Of a DNA stretch of 64,000 nt, positions 48,801 to 63,800 are shown piece after piece. The notes beneath the pieces were generated by a model. That model made no database searches and was not told where the DNA came from. It saw only the letters and a program-made list of their open reading frames with translations. Location of the stretch: NCBI GenBank assembly GCA_037903475.1, contig JBAJFG010000016.1, positions 186,001-250,000 of the forward strand, written 5' to 3'. The position numbers were made by a program, and so were the translations under genes. This stretch comes from Ancylostoma caninum (Eukaryota > Nematoda > Chromadorea > Rhabditida > Ancylostomatidae). Numbering within the stretch: position 1 is the first letter of the stretch; every line of letters starts with the position of its first letter.

Positions 48801-51800
48801 TGGGCACAGGGAAAAAAGTGCTAAAAGGCACCTCCGGAAATGGATCACCGTCAACGATGCAGTCAAGGCTCAGACGAGATCCTGGGATGACATTCTGCAG
48901 CGATTCCGACGAGCTCAGCTCATTGATGGATGGCGGCACTAAAACCAATCGCTTTGCCGTCGCTCGTGCCCATTATCCTGACAATTTCACATGATTCACG
49001 AGGTGTAAACGCTCACCAAGCACTTTCAGATCGAAAGTCTTTCTCGCTTCTCCAGCTGCGTTCCGAACAATGCATGTGTACCTCAAATTGTCGCACAATT
49101 ACTAACTCTGAACACACTTAAGTGGGACAACTTAAGTACACAGCACAACTTCTAGTAGAATGGCCTGGATTTCTGGATTTTCACGTTAGCAAATACCATA
49201 GACCAATTAAGTTAGCAAAAGCAATGCTGTAGATCGTCCCGAAGGAGCTCAGATCCAAGTCCTTGTTAAAGGAGGAAAACAGCCAAACATCACTAGCTAT
49301 TTAATTCGCCTTGGATTTCCAGGATTAAGCTCGAAGACTCAGGGAATCCCATTCGGCTAATTCATCTATTGAAATAAAGGCTTGGACCGAAGTTGTGCTG
49401 TGTCATTCAACAATGATCAAGTGAAACCTTCCAGTATCCGTTGTTCGAGCTGACAGAATGTGAAGACGTCGACCAGATGAGGGAATCTGAAATAGAAATT
49501 CGAGACACTTTAAGCTACACGTCATCATTAGACGTCTACGCAGTTTCTAAAGCTATATTTTGAACTAGGCCGGGGAGTTCCATGGAAACAAGTCTACATC
49601 TATTAAAAAAACCTAAACACCTACTAAAATCTAAACAAACCGTTGTTCCGCAGCGCTGAAAACAAAGTTTTAATCAGAGAACTGTCGAAAAAGGTCAAAC
49701 AATAGCTATTATGTTTTCTGGATATCCGGATTGTCTGAGATGCTTGGACAAAGACTGGATCTGGACATGTTCCGAAAGTTCAACACATTTGAAATCACTT
49801 GCAACAAGATGAGACTCTTGTGCCTTTTTAGGTACGTATCTAGCTGTTGACTTGTTTCTTAATAAAACTTAATTTTTATTCAAAAGAGCGAGGGCTACTG
49901 TGCAAACTTGCGATCAAATTTTGAGTATCCTACAGTTCCAATTTCTAACAAGGTCAACTTTCCAAACGCCAATTTCCAAATTTTTCTTTTAGAAAATTTG
50001 GAAAAAAGTTTTTCTTCCAACCCTCATACTTCTATTCATAACCAACCAAGACCGGGGTTCAGTGAACTGATGTCCAGATCCAAATATTAAATCCTACAAT
50101 AACGCTACTCAGTTCGAGATATATTCCAACACCCAGATTTCTGCCCAGAAAAGCTTGAAAACCTTCCTTAGAAATTTCTCAAGCCAACAGTTACACTATA
50201 TATGATATGCTTCCTGGAAATCGTTTAAAAAAATTCCAAAGAAAGAGAGAACGACTCAGATCCAGGTAGCCAAAATATTTTAAATGACCTGCAACAACTT
50301 TCGCACCCTTAAAAATCGTTCTAATATTTTTTTTTCGCTGAAATCCACCTGAAGGTAAGCTTGAAACAAGGTTTCCGAGCTCTCAATTCTTCTTTCTTTG
50401 TCTCTTCATTCAAAGAAACCACTTGTCCGTTCTTTTGAGAGAGAAAAATACTCGATTACACTGATAGTATTACTCGCAGTTGTTTTTCTGCAGACAAAAA
50501 ATCCACACATGTTCAGGATTTGTATCCTTTGGCCCAATAGTAGTTTTTTCTTAGATGTTATCAGGATTCTGCTCAGCTCCTCGTGTTCGGATTGGTTGTT
50601 CAGCACCGCTTCACGCTCAAAAGGCACTGCTAAATAATGAGAATGGGGGAAGTTTGCTCAGAAGTGCGCCGTTTTTGCCCGCTTCAGCAGCGTATTTGCA
50701 CTTCACAACTGAATGGATTTCTATGGATTTCTAGAAATTACTCGTGGGTAAACAGGTATGCACGGAAACGCTACAAAGTGCTGGTCTACTCGCTAACCTG
50801 CAGGTAACTGTCATCTCGTAGCGTTTGTTGTGTGATAGTTTGGCCAGCTTTTTGCCATTCGATGTCCACTGGCGAGTCGGTGTGATTCAACTGGAATAGA
50901 AGCTTCTTTTTCAAAAATATCCCGCGTTTTTCATGGAAACTATCCAGAAACCCCACATCGCAGATCAAATCCTGACGGAAATTCTCGATCACTTCCAGCT
51001 TCTCGTGCTTACTGCCAAGGATCACCGGAATCGCCACTACTTCCAGGGTCGTTTCCAGATCATCCGAGCCGACAGCGTTTGTCGCAATGCAGGTGTACCT
51101 AGAGAAATTCACTTTGTTCTAAGCCACAAGTGTTTCCATTGTCACAAAAGCACACTTTACAGCAAAAACTTCCGGACATAATCGCCTACTCATCCGTTCA
51201 TCCAGCAAATGCACTATGCTATTGCGCTTCTATTGTCATTCCGAGTTGGCCTATGGCTTCGCCGCCTTTCATCCACCAGAACAGCTGATCGCTTACACAT
51301 TTCATACTATGAAACTATCATTTGTGCAACTGTATCAACTCAACAACATTACATCGCGGGCAATAAACCCATCCAGGAGTGCTACGGATATTTTAGAGAC
51401 TGAACGATGGTTGTCATGACATCCTTAGTGAAGTACTGAGTGCAGCAAAGATTTGTGAGTAAAAATCCGCCCACGAATCCAGCAAAACTGATACAAGTTT
51501 AGTGGATTGCCCAATCGCATAACGTGCCCGACTGCTAACTACTGACCCACGATCAATCGCAAGTGGTTAACTTGGATGAGTGGGGGTTCTGAGTGCAAAA
51601 TTCTCTGGCTGTCGATCCCGAGAAGTGCATATCTGTAGGATTCTAGTGAGTTTCTTCAGGAACCTAGTAACCATCCGGATTGGCCAGAAAAATCCGAGTT
51701 CGCCAAGCAGTAATTGATATATCCTTGCCCCTCGACCGACACCTGCACCCATTGGAACGAATCACTCAAGCAAAACATATCAATTTCTTTCGGGTAAACT

Positions 51801-54800
51801 CGTCTACTTTGGCCCATGGGGAAGGAGGCAACTTCAGCGGGGAAATGTATGGATCCCAAGGAAAATCCTCACTTTATTCTTTTATTCTGGAGTAAAATGA
51901 AAAATTTTGCAATTTTGCCTGCAAATCATATGCATCGCCAGTATAAACACTACATATAGCACGTAATAAGTGTGAAGAGTGCACGAATATGTATCTCATA
52001 TCACTACTTCATCCATGCCGAGCTCATAATTTCGCCAATGGAGTGTACGTGATTATTTGTTCTGGATTAAAAAAACCTTATTCAGTGAAACATAAAATCG
52101 CATTAAAAACTAAGAAAGAATCCAGTCAAATTCCAGGATAGCAAGCAAACAGGGCGAAACATACAATATCAGACATGATATTTGTTTATTTATTTAATTT
52201 CCAATTGATAGTAAGTGGTTGCAGCACCATTTAGGCTTCACATAGGCTCAGCAATAGCTCGTAATAACGTAAGTTATGTAAAGAGCAATAACTATATCCA
52301 TTGTTGCCAGAATAAGAACTCCAGAACTTTCCAGGAATTATCCACGTCTTTGGCAATCGTGAATGATGTCTTTCACAAAGGAAATTTCCTCTCTTAATAT
52401 TATCAGCTGCTTGTTGGAGAGGATCGCAACCTGCTGAGCAAATTTATTGCCAATAGAGCAATAAATCCCAACATCTTTTGCAAAAACAGAACAAAGACAA
52501 CCAGCTGCCCCTTCGAATCTCGGCATTTCTCGTTTCAATTTCTGATTCGCTTGTTTGTTACACAGAGCAATTCGAGTGTGTTCGAGCTCACAATGCCACG
52601 AGAATGAAGTGAAAACAATGTCGTCATCATAGCGCATATGCTTTCAAAGAGAAAATGGAAGACTTACTCATCTAATGGCTCATTCACGACTAATGGATGT
52701 AGATAGGAAAAAGTGGATATAACCCCAAGCAGCTGTATGTCAATAAAGTAGGGGTAAGACTTCAGTAAAACAGTGGTGGTATGTTCTTGTGGTGCCCACT
52801 ATACATGTGACCGAAGCGAATATATTCGACGAAGTATTCGAATATTCGAATATTCGAGTAATTCATTCATTCGGCTTTTCAATGGATGGGCATATTCGAC
52901 TATTCATTCATTCGGGTTGTTCATAATTAACGTTATTCGAATAATTCGCTTATTATTTTACCTAGAGAAAGCTAGTATTCTAACAGTTCGTTCATTCGAC
53001 TGTCTGAGAAGTGGCAAATTCGAAATATTCGATAGTGGAGGCTAGGAACGAAAACTTCGAAAGCTATAATTGAAATGGTATTGGACCGAATATTCGATTA
53101 CAATTATTCATTCATTCGGTGATTTCAATAAGTCAGTTATTCGAATGATTCATTCATTCGGGTAGCCGAAAAAGTCCTACGTTCGAATAATTCGTTCATT
53201 CGCATATTTTGAAAACACCTTTTTCAAATTATTCAAGTGTTCGAATATTGCAAAAGGCCCCATATTCGAACTATTCGAAATTCGAATATTTCAAATTTTC
53301 TATTTTTCGAATTATTCAAAAATCCGAATATTTCAGAAACGTCGAATATTCCTATGTATAGTGCCCACCCACCTTAAACCCACACTTTAGCAATCATGGG
53401 CTAAGAAAAGCCTTTCGAAACATCCCGAAAGAGCTGATGACTCTCACTTGCGTTCCTCGAAACATGCCTTCCTGGTGCTTTAGAGAAACATTCGAAACCT
53501 TGCGTACGTTATTTTTTGGTTTACAAGTAGCATAAACTGTCATTTATAAACTTCCAGCGGCAGCTTTTTTTTTGTATGAAACGGACAAACGGACAATTAA
53601 TATTTTACCCATATTTTTGGACCACCCTGTAGACAACTGGAAATTTTTTTTAAAAAAAGCAAAAAACTGAATCAATCGCAATGCTTTCAAAGGACGTAGT
53701 ACAAAACGTTAAAATAAAATGTCTAATCAACTACATAGGTTGATCCGAAAATCTTGCACTAAATTTAACACTTCTTTCAAACAACCATAACATTATCAAT
53801 AAATATAATAAATAATAAATATAATAAACAAACATGATAAAAGAATAAATAAATAAATATAATAGAAAATAAATATAATAAACATAATATAACTATCATA
53901 ACACCTCCCACCACTCGAAAATTCTTTTTGTTCAAGCGTTGGGTATATAAAAGACTGCAGGGCTACTAATGAAATAAGAGGATTGCTTGTCCATACTGGT
54001 ATATTATTGCACATTGTACTTGATGACAGAATGTAACTTGTACTTGATGATGCCACGTCTTCTTCACGTCTACCTTAAGTAGCGTAATAAATTATTATTA
54101 TTTTTTATATTGTTCATAGATGCAATCTGATCTATCAATTTTCATAATTGTGAAGTAGTAGAACATCCTCCCACCTTCTATTGCCAAAGAATTTCGTCTC
54201 AAGAGCAAGAGATTCTGGATCGAAAAATAAGTGTTGTTGCCAGACTATCCAAGCAACCTATTTTTATTTCTGACAGAATTTCTTACTAAAATTCCTGGAA
54301 CCACACAGTGAAACCTTGACTTATAGTATATTAGTTTAAAGCTTAAAAATTACGAGTTTATCTGAATTACCTAACCTTTAAGCACAGTAATGACGTTGAG
54401 AGAGGTATAGATATTTGTTTATTCTGTCTCTAAGTGCACAAAAATAGCGACGAAATCAAGCCCCACTCGAGAAGCGCCCCTTAATTTATTACGCAATTAA
54501 AGTAGGTGTCCTTTATGTTGACAGGGGTCGCGCCCGAATTTCCCCGGGATTACATGGGATCCGTCGCGGATTTTTGGTGAGCCATGGTCTGAACATCATT
54601 CACTAATCAGTCCTTGAAATCTATTGGAAGTTACACTCCTAGCCGGATACGTATAGTCCTTCTTACATCTGACACCAAATATTCATAAATAAGACGTTAT
54701 ACTGAATTTCTCCCAGGAGAAGCCCGTTGAACAAACCCGATGTTAGCAAGGGACCACTGAGTCCTTCCATGATGTATCCGACCAATCGCCACAATAAAAC

Positions 54801-57800
54801 AGAAGCAAGGACAACATAAGGGCTCTTTTTCGACAGTTTTTCTCTCGTAAATCACCTGGCTTTGTCTTCCAGCTGCGAGTTGCTGATTTGTAGCTGACGT
54901 CCACCATCCAGGAACACATGTCGTGCCGATGGCAGCAGTGTTTGACCATCACGTAACCTAAATGGAAATTAGAACAAGTAAAGGTATCTCTAACATGGAT
55001 TTATATGGGTTTTCTTCCAGTATTTCCGAATTTCGTGGATTTTGTGAAAATGCATGGGGGAATTTTGCATTAGCGTTCCCCTCTTTTTCCAGAAAAGCTT
55101 CTAAACCACCTCTATCAACTCTGTAAAACAGCTTTCGTTCAAACACACCATGTAATAGCCGGAAGGGGAGATCCAGTAGCTGGACAATTTAGTATTGACG
55201 GCTTTCCAGCGTTCACTTGTACTCGACGAACAAGGTTTGGACCCTCGAATGATGGAGCCTCTGGAAGGTGACACCAAGTTTTTTCTGCTCTTTTGGGTCC
55301 ACAATTATCTTATGGGTAACAGCTTACCCAGCAGTTTGACGTTGAAGTCTCGTTTATCTTCACCGGCTGGGTTTTTCGCAACGCAGGTGTACCTGGAAAT
55401 TGCAAATAGGATGGATTTGCGAGAGGAAAATCCAAAACAACTGAAGTCATTATGAAAATGGGAGCCTTTTCTATCCTGAAAACTGTATAACTGACTCGAC
55501 CACCCACACTCTCTAAAACAGTATTTTTTTTTGAAGTATGACAGCTCGGGATTTACCTGCAGTTCGTGCATTGATTTCTTCAAGATTGCGGATATTACAA
55601 CAGTAAATAGAAGAATCCAAGTGAGTAGATAGTGTTTCAGAAGTGAAAAAAATCCTACGTATTCTCTGGAGAGCAGTACAGATCCAGGAATGATAGAAAA
55701 AGTTCTGCTTAATATCCTGTTCAACAATCAAAAAGACCCAGACTTCTTAAAACTCTTCAACATCTCAAGAATAAGGGTCATAAGCATTGTGGAAGAATTG
55801 TAATCCCGTAACCGTGGGTATGATTACCCATGGGTAGCAGGTGGGTGCAGATAATAGCAGGTGGGTACAGATAACGTCACGTATGGCTAAAAATGTTGAC
55901 GCCTGTCAGCTAGAGGATAAATTGTGAAGGTTAACACGTTAACCATGGTGGATAAATTCAGTTATGCATCCAAACGTAGAGGAAAACGAGGTAAGGTGAC
56001 AGTTCCACGGGTGCACATGAAATACAGTACCTTACAGTGAGCATTCCGTTACCTCTACAACTCATCAGAAGTTCTAGAGCTTTCTGTACCTATTCTACAC
56101 TAATTTTTGCGAAAAAAAAATCCGCTATTCTTTACCTTCCAGCGTCTTCCTTACTCAAACTAAGGAAGTAAAGTTTCTGTCCATTGGCAGAAGTCTTGGT
56201 ATTTTGTTGCTGACTCAAGGGACGACCAGCCTGCAAATGAGTATGCCCTCGATGAAAACTAAATTAGTTATGGAAATTTCTGGAGAAAATGTAAGACAAC
56301 AGCGATCCTGCTCAATAATCCTTGCACATATGTACCTTCAGCCATGTTACTGCTGGAGTAGGCTTGCCATGAACGGGACAAGAAATCGTGACAGTTCGTT
56401 CTGCGACTTCCTCGATGTCAGATGGGATTCCTTCTTTTTCGATTCGTGGAGGAGCTTAAGATCACTAGGGTATCCAGGAACCGCAAACTACCAACTTTAC
56501 TGAAAGGAACGTACTCATCACATTCACCAGCACATCCTGCTCAGAAGTTCCTGCTTTATTCGAAGCTTCACAGGTGAATCGTCCAGAATCGTGCTGCTAT
56601 AAAGAGTTACGGATCTTCGACTGAGTAACTAACAGTACCAATTGGTTACGTACCTTGATTCTAGCAATTTTTATTTCACTTCCAACCATCTGCGCTGACT
56701 TAATCACACTGCTAATATTTCCAGGATGCAGAGTCTCTCCATCCTTTTGCCAAGTGATCTTCGGCTCCGGCTTACCCGTCGCTGGACAGGATAACGTGAT
56801 GGAACTGTCTTCTGTCACGGATCTGAAAAGAATGGCGTCTTCATCGGAAAGCTGGACCTGATACACACTGTTTCTACCTGTTCTTATCCTTATCCAACAT
56901 AATAATGCTCGGTGGAACAAGTACGACAAGTTTATAGTCGACGCGGGTTTCGCCAGCGTCATTTTTTATTCGACAACTGTATGCTCCTTCGTCTGACAGT
57001 GTAACACTAAATAAAACTACTACTACTGCAGTATAGACGAACGAGTTAACGAGTCCTAGGAACAAACTTCTGAACATTGAGTCGTCTATCTCCGTGTCCT
57101 CGAGAGAATCTCGGATTATTCGTCGGTACCGGTTTGAAGTCGTATAACCTGAATTTGAGAGAAAAATCGTGCAACCTGAAGGAACTTGCAAAGAATGAGT
57201 CACTGAATTCAAGTTTCGATGAAGTGATGAGTTGTCAAATCCAGAGACTGAAAAATGTAATGGCCAGCAAAGTCAAAAGCCAAAAATTCCGGATTACTAG
57301 TAAAATTGAGTAGTGGTTGCAATTCTTACAGAGTGTTTGCCTACGGGCTGGAGATTTTAAAAAATATATACGAAAATCAATAGAAAAAAATAATAGATAA
57401 TAGTAACGTATGTAAGAAAAATCCTCTTAACAAAGCACCGTAAAGGGCGGCAGTGACGGAAAAATGGATACAAAAGATTCCAATGATGAAAGAGAGAGGT
57501 TCAGACAGCGCGTTCAGGGTTTCGCTGCGGGACCGCGCCCTGACAGTCTCGAGTAATAATAAATACAAAATTGAAAATAGGTCGAAATTTGTTGAATTAC
57601 CAATTTTTTACTAACATTTACTAAAGAGAGCACAGCATGAGGGCCAGCTGTGATTGTTTCTCCAGTAAGTAGACAAATTTATTGTCCAGAAAGTAACAAT
57701 AGCAACAAATGTACTGGCAATCACAGCTACGTAAGTATGTGGATCAGATAAGGATGTCCGCAGGACAATTTTTCTAATTTCCCGCAAAAAAGTAGCTGAC

Positions 57801-60800
57801 AGCGAATTCCAGAGAGATTGGACGAGTTTCCCTCTACCAATTCCGTTACAGGAAAATTCTACACCTACCATGTGACATGTCCCTTGAAATTCTTTTCGGC
57901 GATTGGACAACGGAAATGTGCAATGCCGCCTTCGAAAACCTCTACAGTATCTTTGATTCCACGTAGGACCGCAGGACGTGCTGAAAATTTGGATATGCGA
58001 ATCTGTTCAAAATCTTTGTGGTCTCTCATCACCCTTGTCATTAATGGAGGTTTTTAAAAAGTCGTAGGTTAAGGTAATTAAATAGCAATACAAAAAATCC
58101 TTACTAATGATATCCACATCAAAATTGATTTCAGCGCTTCCCACATCATTCTTAGCATGACATGCGTAGGATCCACGATGATCTGGAAGTACCGTACATC
58201 ATAACTAGTGTACATACATAAATGTTCGCTTCTCGCCACAGCTTACTTGTTTCCGCATGGCTGATCTTGAACTGCTGTCCTTCGGACAGGGTTCTGACGG
58301 ATTTCAGGCCATTTACAGGTTGTCCATCCTGTAAAAACGAGGCCTTGTCCCGGATTCGCCATGAAACATTATGTAACCTAGCAAACCTTCGTCCAAACGA
58401 TGACTGGTTTCGGACTTCCTTCTACCTCACAGGGCAACACTAGCGAGTTGTTTTCAATTACTGTGTATTCGCCTCCCTCGTTCAGGATAGTTGGTGGAAC
58501 TAAAGAGAAGAACAGGTAAGCAAAATCCAACCCTGTATTGCCAGAATAGCTGTACGACGGTGATCCATGGAAGTATTCCTGAAAATCTAGAAGAAAGTAA
58601 AGTCGTTCGAACCTTGAACAAGTAACTTGTAGGTCTTTGACGTCTCGCCAGCTTGATTTTTAGCCGTGCATGTGAACGTTCCTTCATCGTTCACTTGTGC
58701 AGATGGAATGAACAGATGACGACCTCCGGATAGGATCTGAATAAAGCGTGGACTCTTTTCCAGAAAAATTTAACGACCGGCACGTTCCCACCTGCACGTT
58801 CTCCACTCCATTCACTGCAGGGAGTTGGTGTCGGGACCATGATAACTCCACGCCTATTGGATCCTTGATAGGGCATTCCAGGGTAACGGGGCGGGTAATA
58901 TTAACCTAAATAAGGAGGAGTAGATATAAAGAGGTTGAATCAGATAGAACAGACGGAGGATAGCCAGACCTTCACGACTGTGATCTCGTCGCTGCCGTCC
59001 AACTCTGGTTTCTGGATCACTCGCACATTGAACGTCTTCTCCGCTGATCCTGCCTTATTCGACAAACCACAGCGGAATACACCAGCGCTATTACGAGTAA
59101 CACCACTCATCGCCAGAGTATGGTCTCCATTGAGCAACTGAAGGCAAGAGTACTAGTTAGCAGCTATAACAACGCCACAGCATCGCTGACCAGTACCTGA
59201 GCAGTTCTAGGAAGAGAATCGCCATCCTTAGTCCATTGCACACTCGGTTCTGGACTCCCATCGTAGTCACAATCCAGAGTCATCTCAAAGCCTTCCACAA
59301 CTTCCACGTCCTCTACCAATGATCCTTTGATATGAGGTGCAACTGGAAATACAAAATAAGAGTTCAAATCAGGGTAAGACGCAGCAGATCTTGGGGAACA
59401 GTTCTCGCACGACAGCTGGGGACCAGTTCTCGCCTAAGGATCTGTCACAAAAGATGCGAAAATATTACTTTTAAAACAGCATAAGCCAAGAAATTAAGGA
59501 AAAATAATTTTAAAAATGGTCCAGAAGGATTGCTCCCCATAAAAGTGGATTCAGATCACTGATCCAGAAAAGGTTGGAGTGCTAATTGTTAGGTGAAGGT
59601 AGCGCATGCATAGATCACTTGATTTGGAAAGTCATCAGCGCCGCAAATTAAGCTAGCACCAAGTACTAAAAACTTATGTCACCGAGTAACTTCATGTCGA
59701 AATCATGGACAATTGCAGGATTTGAAAAAAAAATGATTCCGTAGACATACCTAGCACAACCACCTCGAAGTCCCTCGCAGCCTCACCAGCACTGTTCTTC
59801 GCTATGCAGGTGAAAGTGTCTTCTTGGTCTTTCTGAGCGTTCACTAACATAAGTCTTGTCTTGTCCACAGTGAAAATACCCTCAGATTCCTGAAAAAATC
59901 ACGTACAACCATCCTTGAACATATCGAAATTCACAGCAAAATGAACGCAGAGGCAACCTCAATGGTTCGTCCTTGTCTTCTCCATGTAATGTCCACGTCT
60001 CCTCCGACGACGGGGCATTGTAGCATTGCTGTCTGCCCCTCGGTCACTTCGACTATTGTACGATCACCAGCATCTTTGATGGTGGGTGGTGCAACGCTCT
60101 GGAAAGGGTTTCTGGATTTATAGTGGTCTGTAGATATTTCCATGAACACAAATACACAGTTCTTCTCATTCCTGACCAGATACATATGCTGTAAAGCTAA
60201 GGTACTCTGCCTAGGAAACTGCAGTCACATCCGACCAATCACGACAGAGCTAGCGTAGAAAAGGCCACGCCCAAATTTTAGTGCCTGCGCCCAAATCACT
60301 CGCGTCTACTCCCACTTGGAAGAAGAACAAGCAAGGCTCTGCCCACTCCAATTTGCCATGTATTTCATCCGGAATTTCCTGGACAATAAAGAACTGCGAT
60401 CGTACCTGCACGAAGAAATCTCTCGCTATTGATCCTGCTTTATTGGAAACTAGACAGGTGAAGCGGTGTGTCGTCATTCCTTGCGAGTCCATTTTGAGGC
60501 GCTGTCCATTATCACTAAAAACTTGCATTCTAGAAAAGATACTGCCAGTTTTTTACAAGGCTTCCTTACCTGAATACATTTTCAGTGATCGTCTGACCGT
60601 CTTTCCTCCACTCAAGAAGAGGGGTGGGTGCGCCCTTGACTAGACATGCCAAACTCAGCGGTGATCCGCTAATTACTCGTACATTCTGGTCGAACTGTGT
60701 TTCAATGAATTCCGGAGGTTCTGGAAGAAATTCATTTGTATAGGAATACATTCATTCAGAAAATATATCATATCAGAATATCGATCCTACTGAGAAATAT

Positions 60801-63800
60801 GTATCAAAATGAACATAAATTTAGGAGGGAGATTTATGTAGCTCGAATCACAGGCTCAGATTCAAGCAATATGGATACTTTGCCGTATTCCAAGAAAAAC
60901 CAGATTTTATCACCTTTCTACAGATCCAACGACCAAAACTAACCAAGCACAGTCACATGGATGTTCTTGCGACTTTCACCGGCAGAATTACGAACGATAC
61001 ACGTGTAGGTGCCAGCATTCGACGGAAGTGCATCCACTAGAAAAACTCGTTGGCCATCGAAAGGAACCTGGACATTCGGTGGCAACGTCTCCGAGTTGTT
61101 CTGGAAATAGATACGCTCAAACAAATGTCGGCTTCCCGTTCAATTATCACGAGAAATCATAGTGTTCGGGCCAATAACACTTGTGGTCTTCTCATACAAT
61201 ACTCAGCTTTCCAGATGAAAAGCTGAGAAACTCCTCAAAACTTCCAGGATTTTTTGGACAACTGCTTTTACTTGCTTTTACTTTTTTTATCTATATATGC
61301 GCTATGTGTAAGTCTCTTTCTACTGCTGATTGACAACGCTCTATGAATGTAATAATATATTACTTGTAGCTAGAACATTTGTCTGCGGCTTACAAATTAA
61401 TAAGAAAATAAAATTGAAAAAAATTGAAAAAACAAACGTCGTACTGTAGAATGAACACAAACAAAAATAAATTAAGATCAGAGTCACGATGATGAGAATA
61501 CGACACGGTTAAAAGTCATCTCTTGAAGGTTTCAGGATTGTATGAGGAGAAATGTACAAATTTAACAAGTAAAAAAGAGCTATGATAGGATACAAATCCT
61601 AGCTAAAGCCACCTAACTCCTAGCTAATGCATGACTATAAGGTTAAACTCATTGTATTTCTACCCAAAAACTCCTGACCGTAGCTCGGAAAGAGTAAAAT
61701 GCCAGAAATGTTCGAATTTGAACATTCAATTTTAAGTAAGCCGAAATTTCGAGCATTTGAACAAGAAAGCGCAATACATCTCATGAGGAAATGAAGTAGT
61801 TATTGTACAGGGGTTTTCATCCTCGAATATTCGAATGTTCAAATCTGTTACCAGACTACTGTTCGAATAAATGAAATTGTTTGGTACTTTTATTATTCTT
61901 TATTCTTTACTGTTCATTATTCCTTATTCTTTTATTGATTGAATTTATTTAACCACTAAAATTATTCAAGATGTTACTTTTCAGCATCATCATGTTAATT
62001 TTCCAGTTTAGTTCGCATTTGCCCTCTTCCATCCTTCCTCAGACAAACCATCCCCCATTCCTCGCCATCACCTCACCGCCACTTTGAAATCTTGGTACGA
62101 AAATCGAATTACGCCCTAAAGTACACTCCAAAATTTGCTGTGTCCTTGTTTTACTGAATCCACATCCTTCAAGGCAGCAGCCATTTCTCCAGGCTATTCG
62201 TCGACGACTCAAATAAAAGTCTCATTTAGAATGCACATATTCGCTCTGTCAGGAACGATGTCTGTTTATGCGACGACTGCTGCGTTCGGCTGGAAATTTT
62301 CTATTAATTTCTCACCACCGCTTTCCAACAGAACCTCTCATCATTTTCTATCAGCATAAATATTCCAGATTTTCGTCCATATATCAACCCAAGACAGGTT
62401 TCACGTGCTAGTAATCCTTCTGTGAGAAGCTCGCCTAATCACGCGTTCTATTGGTTGCCTGTTTTTTTTTTCACATTTTGGTACTGGATTGTTCGATGAA
62501 GCTTACATTCATTTGATTTGTGGCCATCTTGTTTGTTATCTAAGTATATAAATAAATAAATAAGCATGGTTTTTAAATGATGAATACTTCAAGATAATTT
62601 TTCGAGGAATTTAATTTTGGAACTAGTGCAAGACATGATTTTATAACAAGCATGTACAACTGAAATAAATCTGGATTAGAGCCAAAGTCAATTTTTGCCC
62701 ACAACATCCAGCAAATCAATTTGAGAAGTCCCTAGTCCACTCTTACAAAAAGTTCTCACATTTTTGCCAAGAAATCCTGTTGCCTTTCCACAGTGATATC
62801 ATGCTGCGTCAGAAACAGCACTGATTCAGCAAAAACTTGAAAAGAATTCAATATAGCGGAACAATTTCAAAGGAAACCAGTGAGTCACTAGCGATGCCCA
62901 GGCAATAATTGGCGAAGGTTTATGCGTAGGTTCTGTAAAACTCCAAAAAATGAAAAGACCCATGGAACTAGAAGAAAATGTACAAATTCTACGGATCTAA
63001 ACTTCTATGAAAAAAAATCCACTTTTCGACAATCAAAAAAAATTTCAATAATTATATTCTTGTGTGAGTGTTAGCTTACCCTTAAGTGTTGAGAGATTTT
63101 TGAAACATTCAAACTTTTGAAAATTACTCGACGAGAAGCCCAGCTAGTTAAAAAGCATCATAACCGTTTCGTCTCTTTTTTCTCTTTTTTTTTCTTAGAA
63201 ATTTGGTGAAAAAAATTCACCTTCACGAAAGTTTTCCACATTTTGATGTTGAAGAAAGAGGAATGTGAGTTTTTATTCGAGAACTTACCTTTTACCTGAA
63301 TTAAAAACTTTGAGAAACAGCTGCACGAAAGAGTTCGTGAGTGAGACTAGGAACACAAGTATTATAAAGTATAGTAGTAACAATAAAATATATAGCACAG
63401 GCATAGAAAACATATTATAATAACATTAATAAGAAGTGAGAGATTGGTGGGTCCAAAAATTGAGGTAACTACGCTGATTTCTAAACATTTATGTTCACAT
63501 TCTTTTTAATAAATAATGAGTGGGATTCTAATATCTTTCTCGGATTCCATATCCATTTTCCCATCCAGTTCTCCTCCTAACTCATTTCCGAAGAACTGGT
63601 TACCCTCTAAACTCAATTATGTATCACTCAAAACGAAGCTTTCAAGAACCTCCACTTCGGACAATCCATGGCATAGGGCAATTTTCCCTACCTAACTACT
63701 GCTTCTATGTAGTACATGTTTATGGATTCATGAAGGAAACCTTACCAGTCGCCATAATGTTGTCGTCCTGTCATCACCAGAGTTGGCTACGTCACATGAC

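Larger units (their letters stand above)
51099..54855. other. Hemicentin intron (3.8 kb) within Ig 10
   Basis: Carries the long ATTCG-rich repeat (52815-53352), a possible transposon-terminus-like stretch near 53737-53770 and an AATA-rich tract (53796-53892). No nested gene was supported. Confidence 0.5.

Noticed and set aside
63289..63295. Seven-base microexon on the minus strand between AG and GT
   Set aside because: Exons 63746-63861 and 60944-61100 join directly in phase 0; inserting 7 nt would break the frame.
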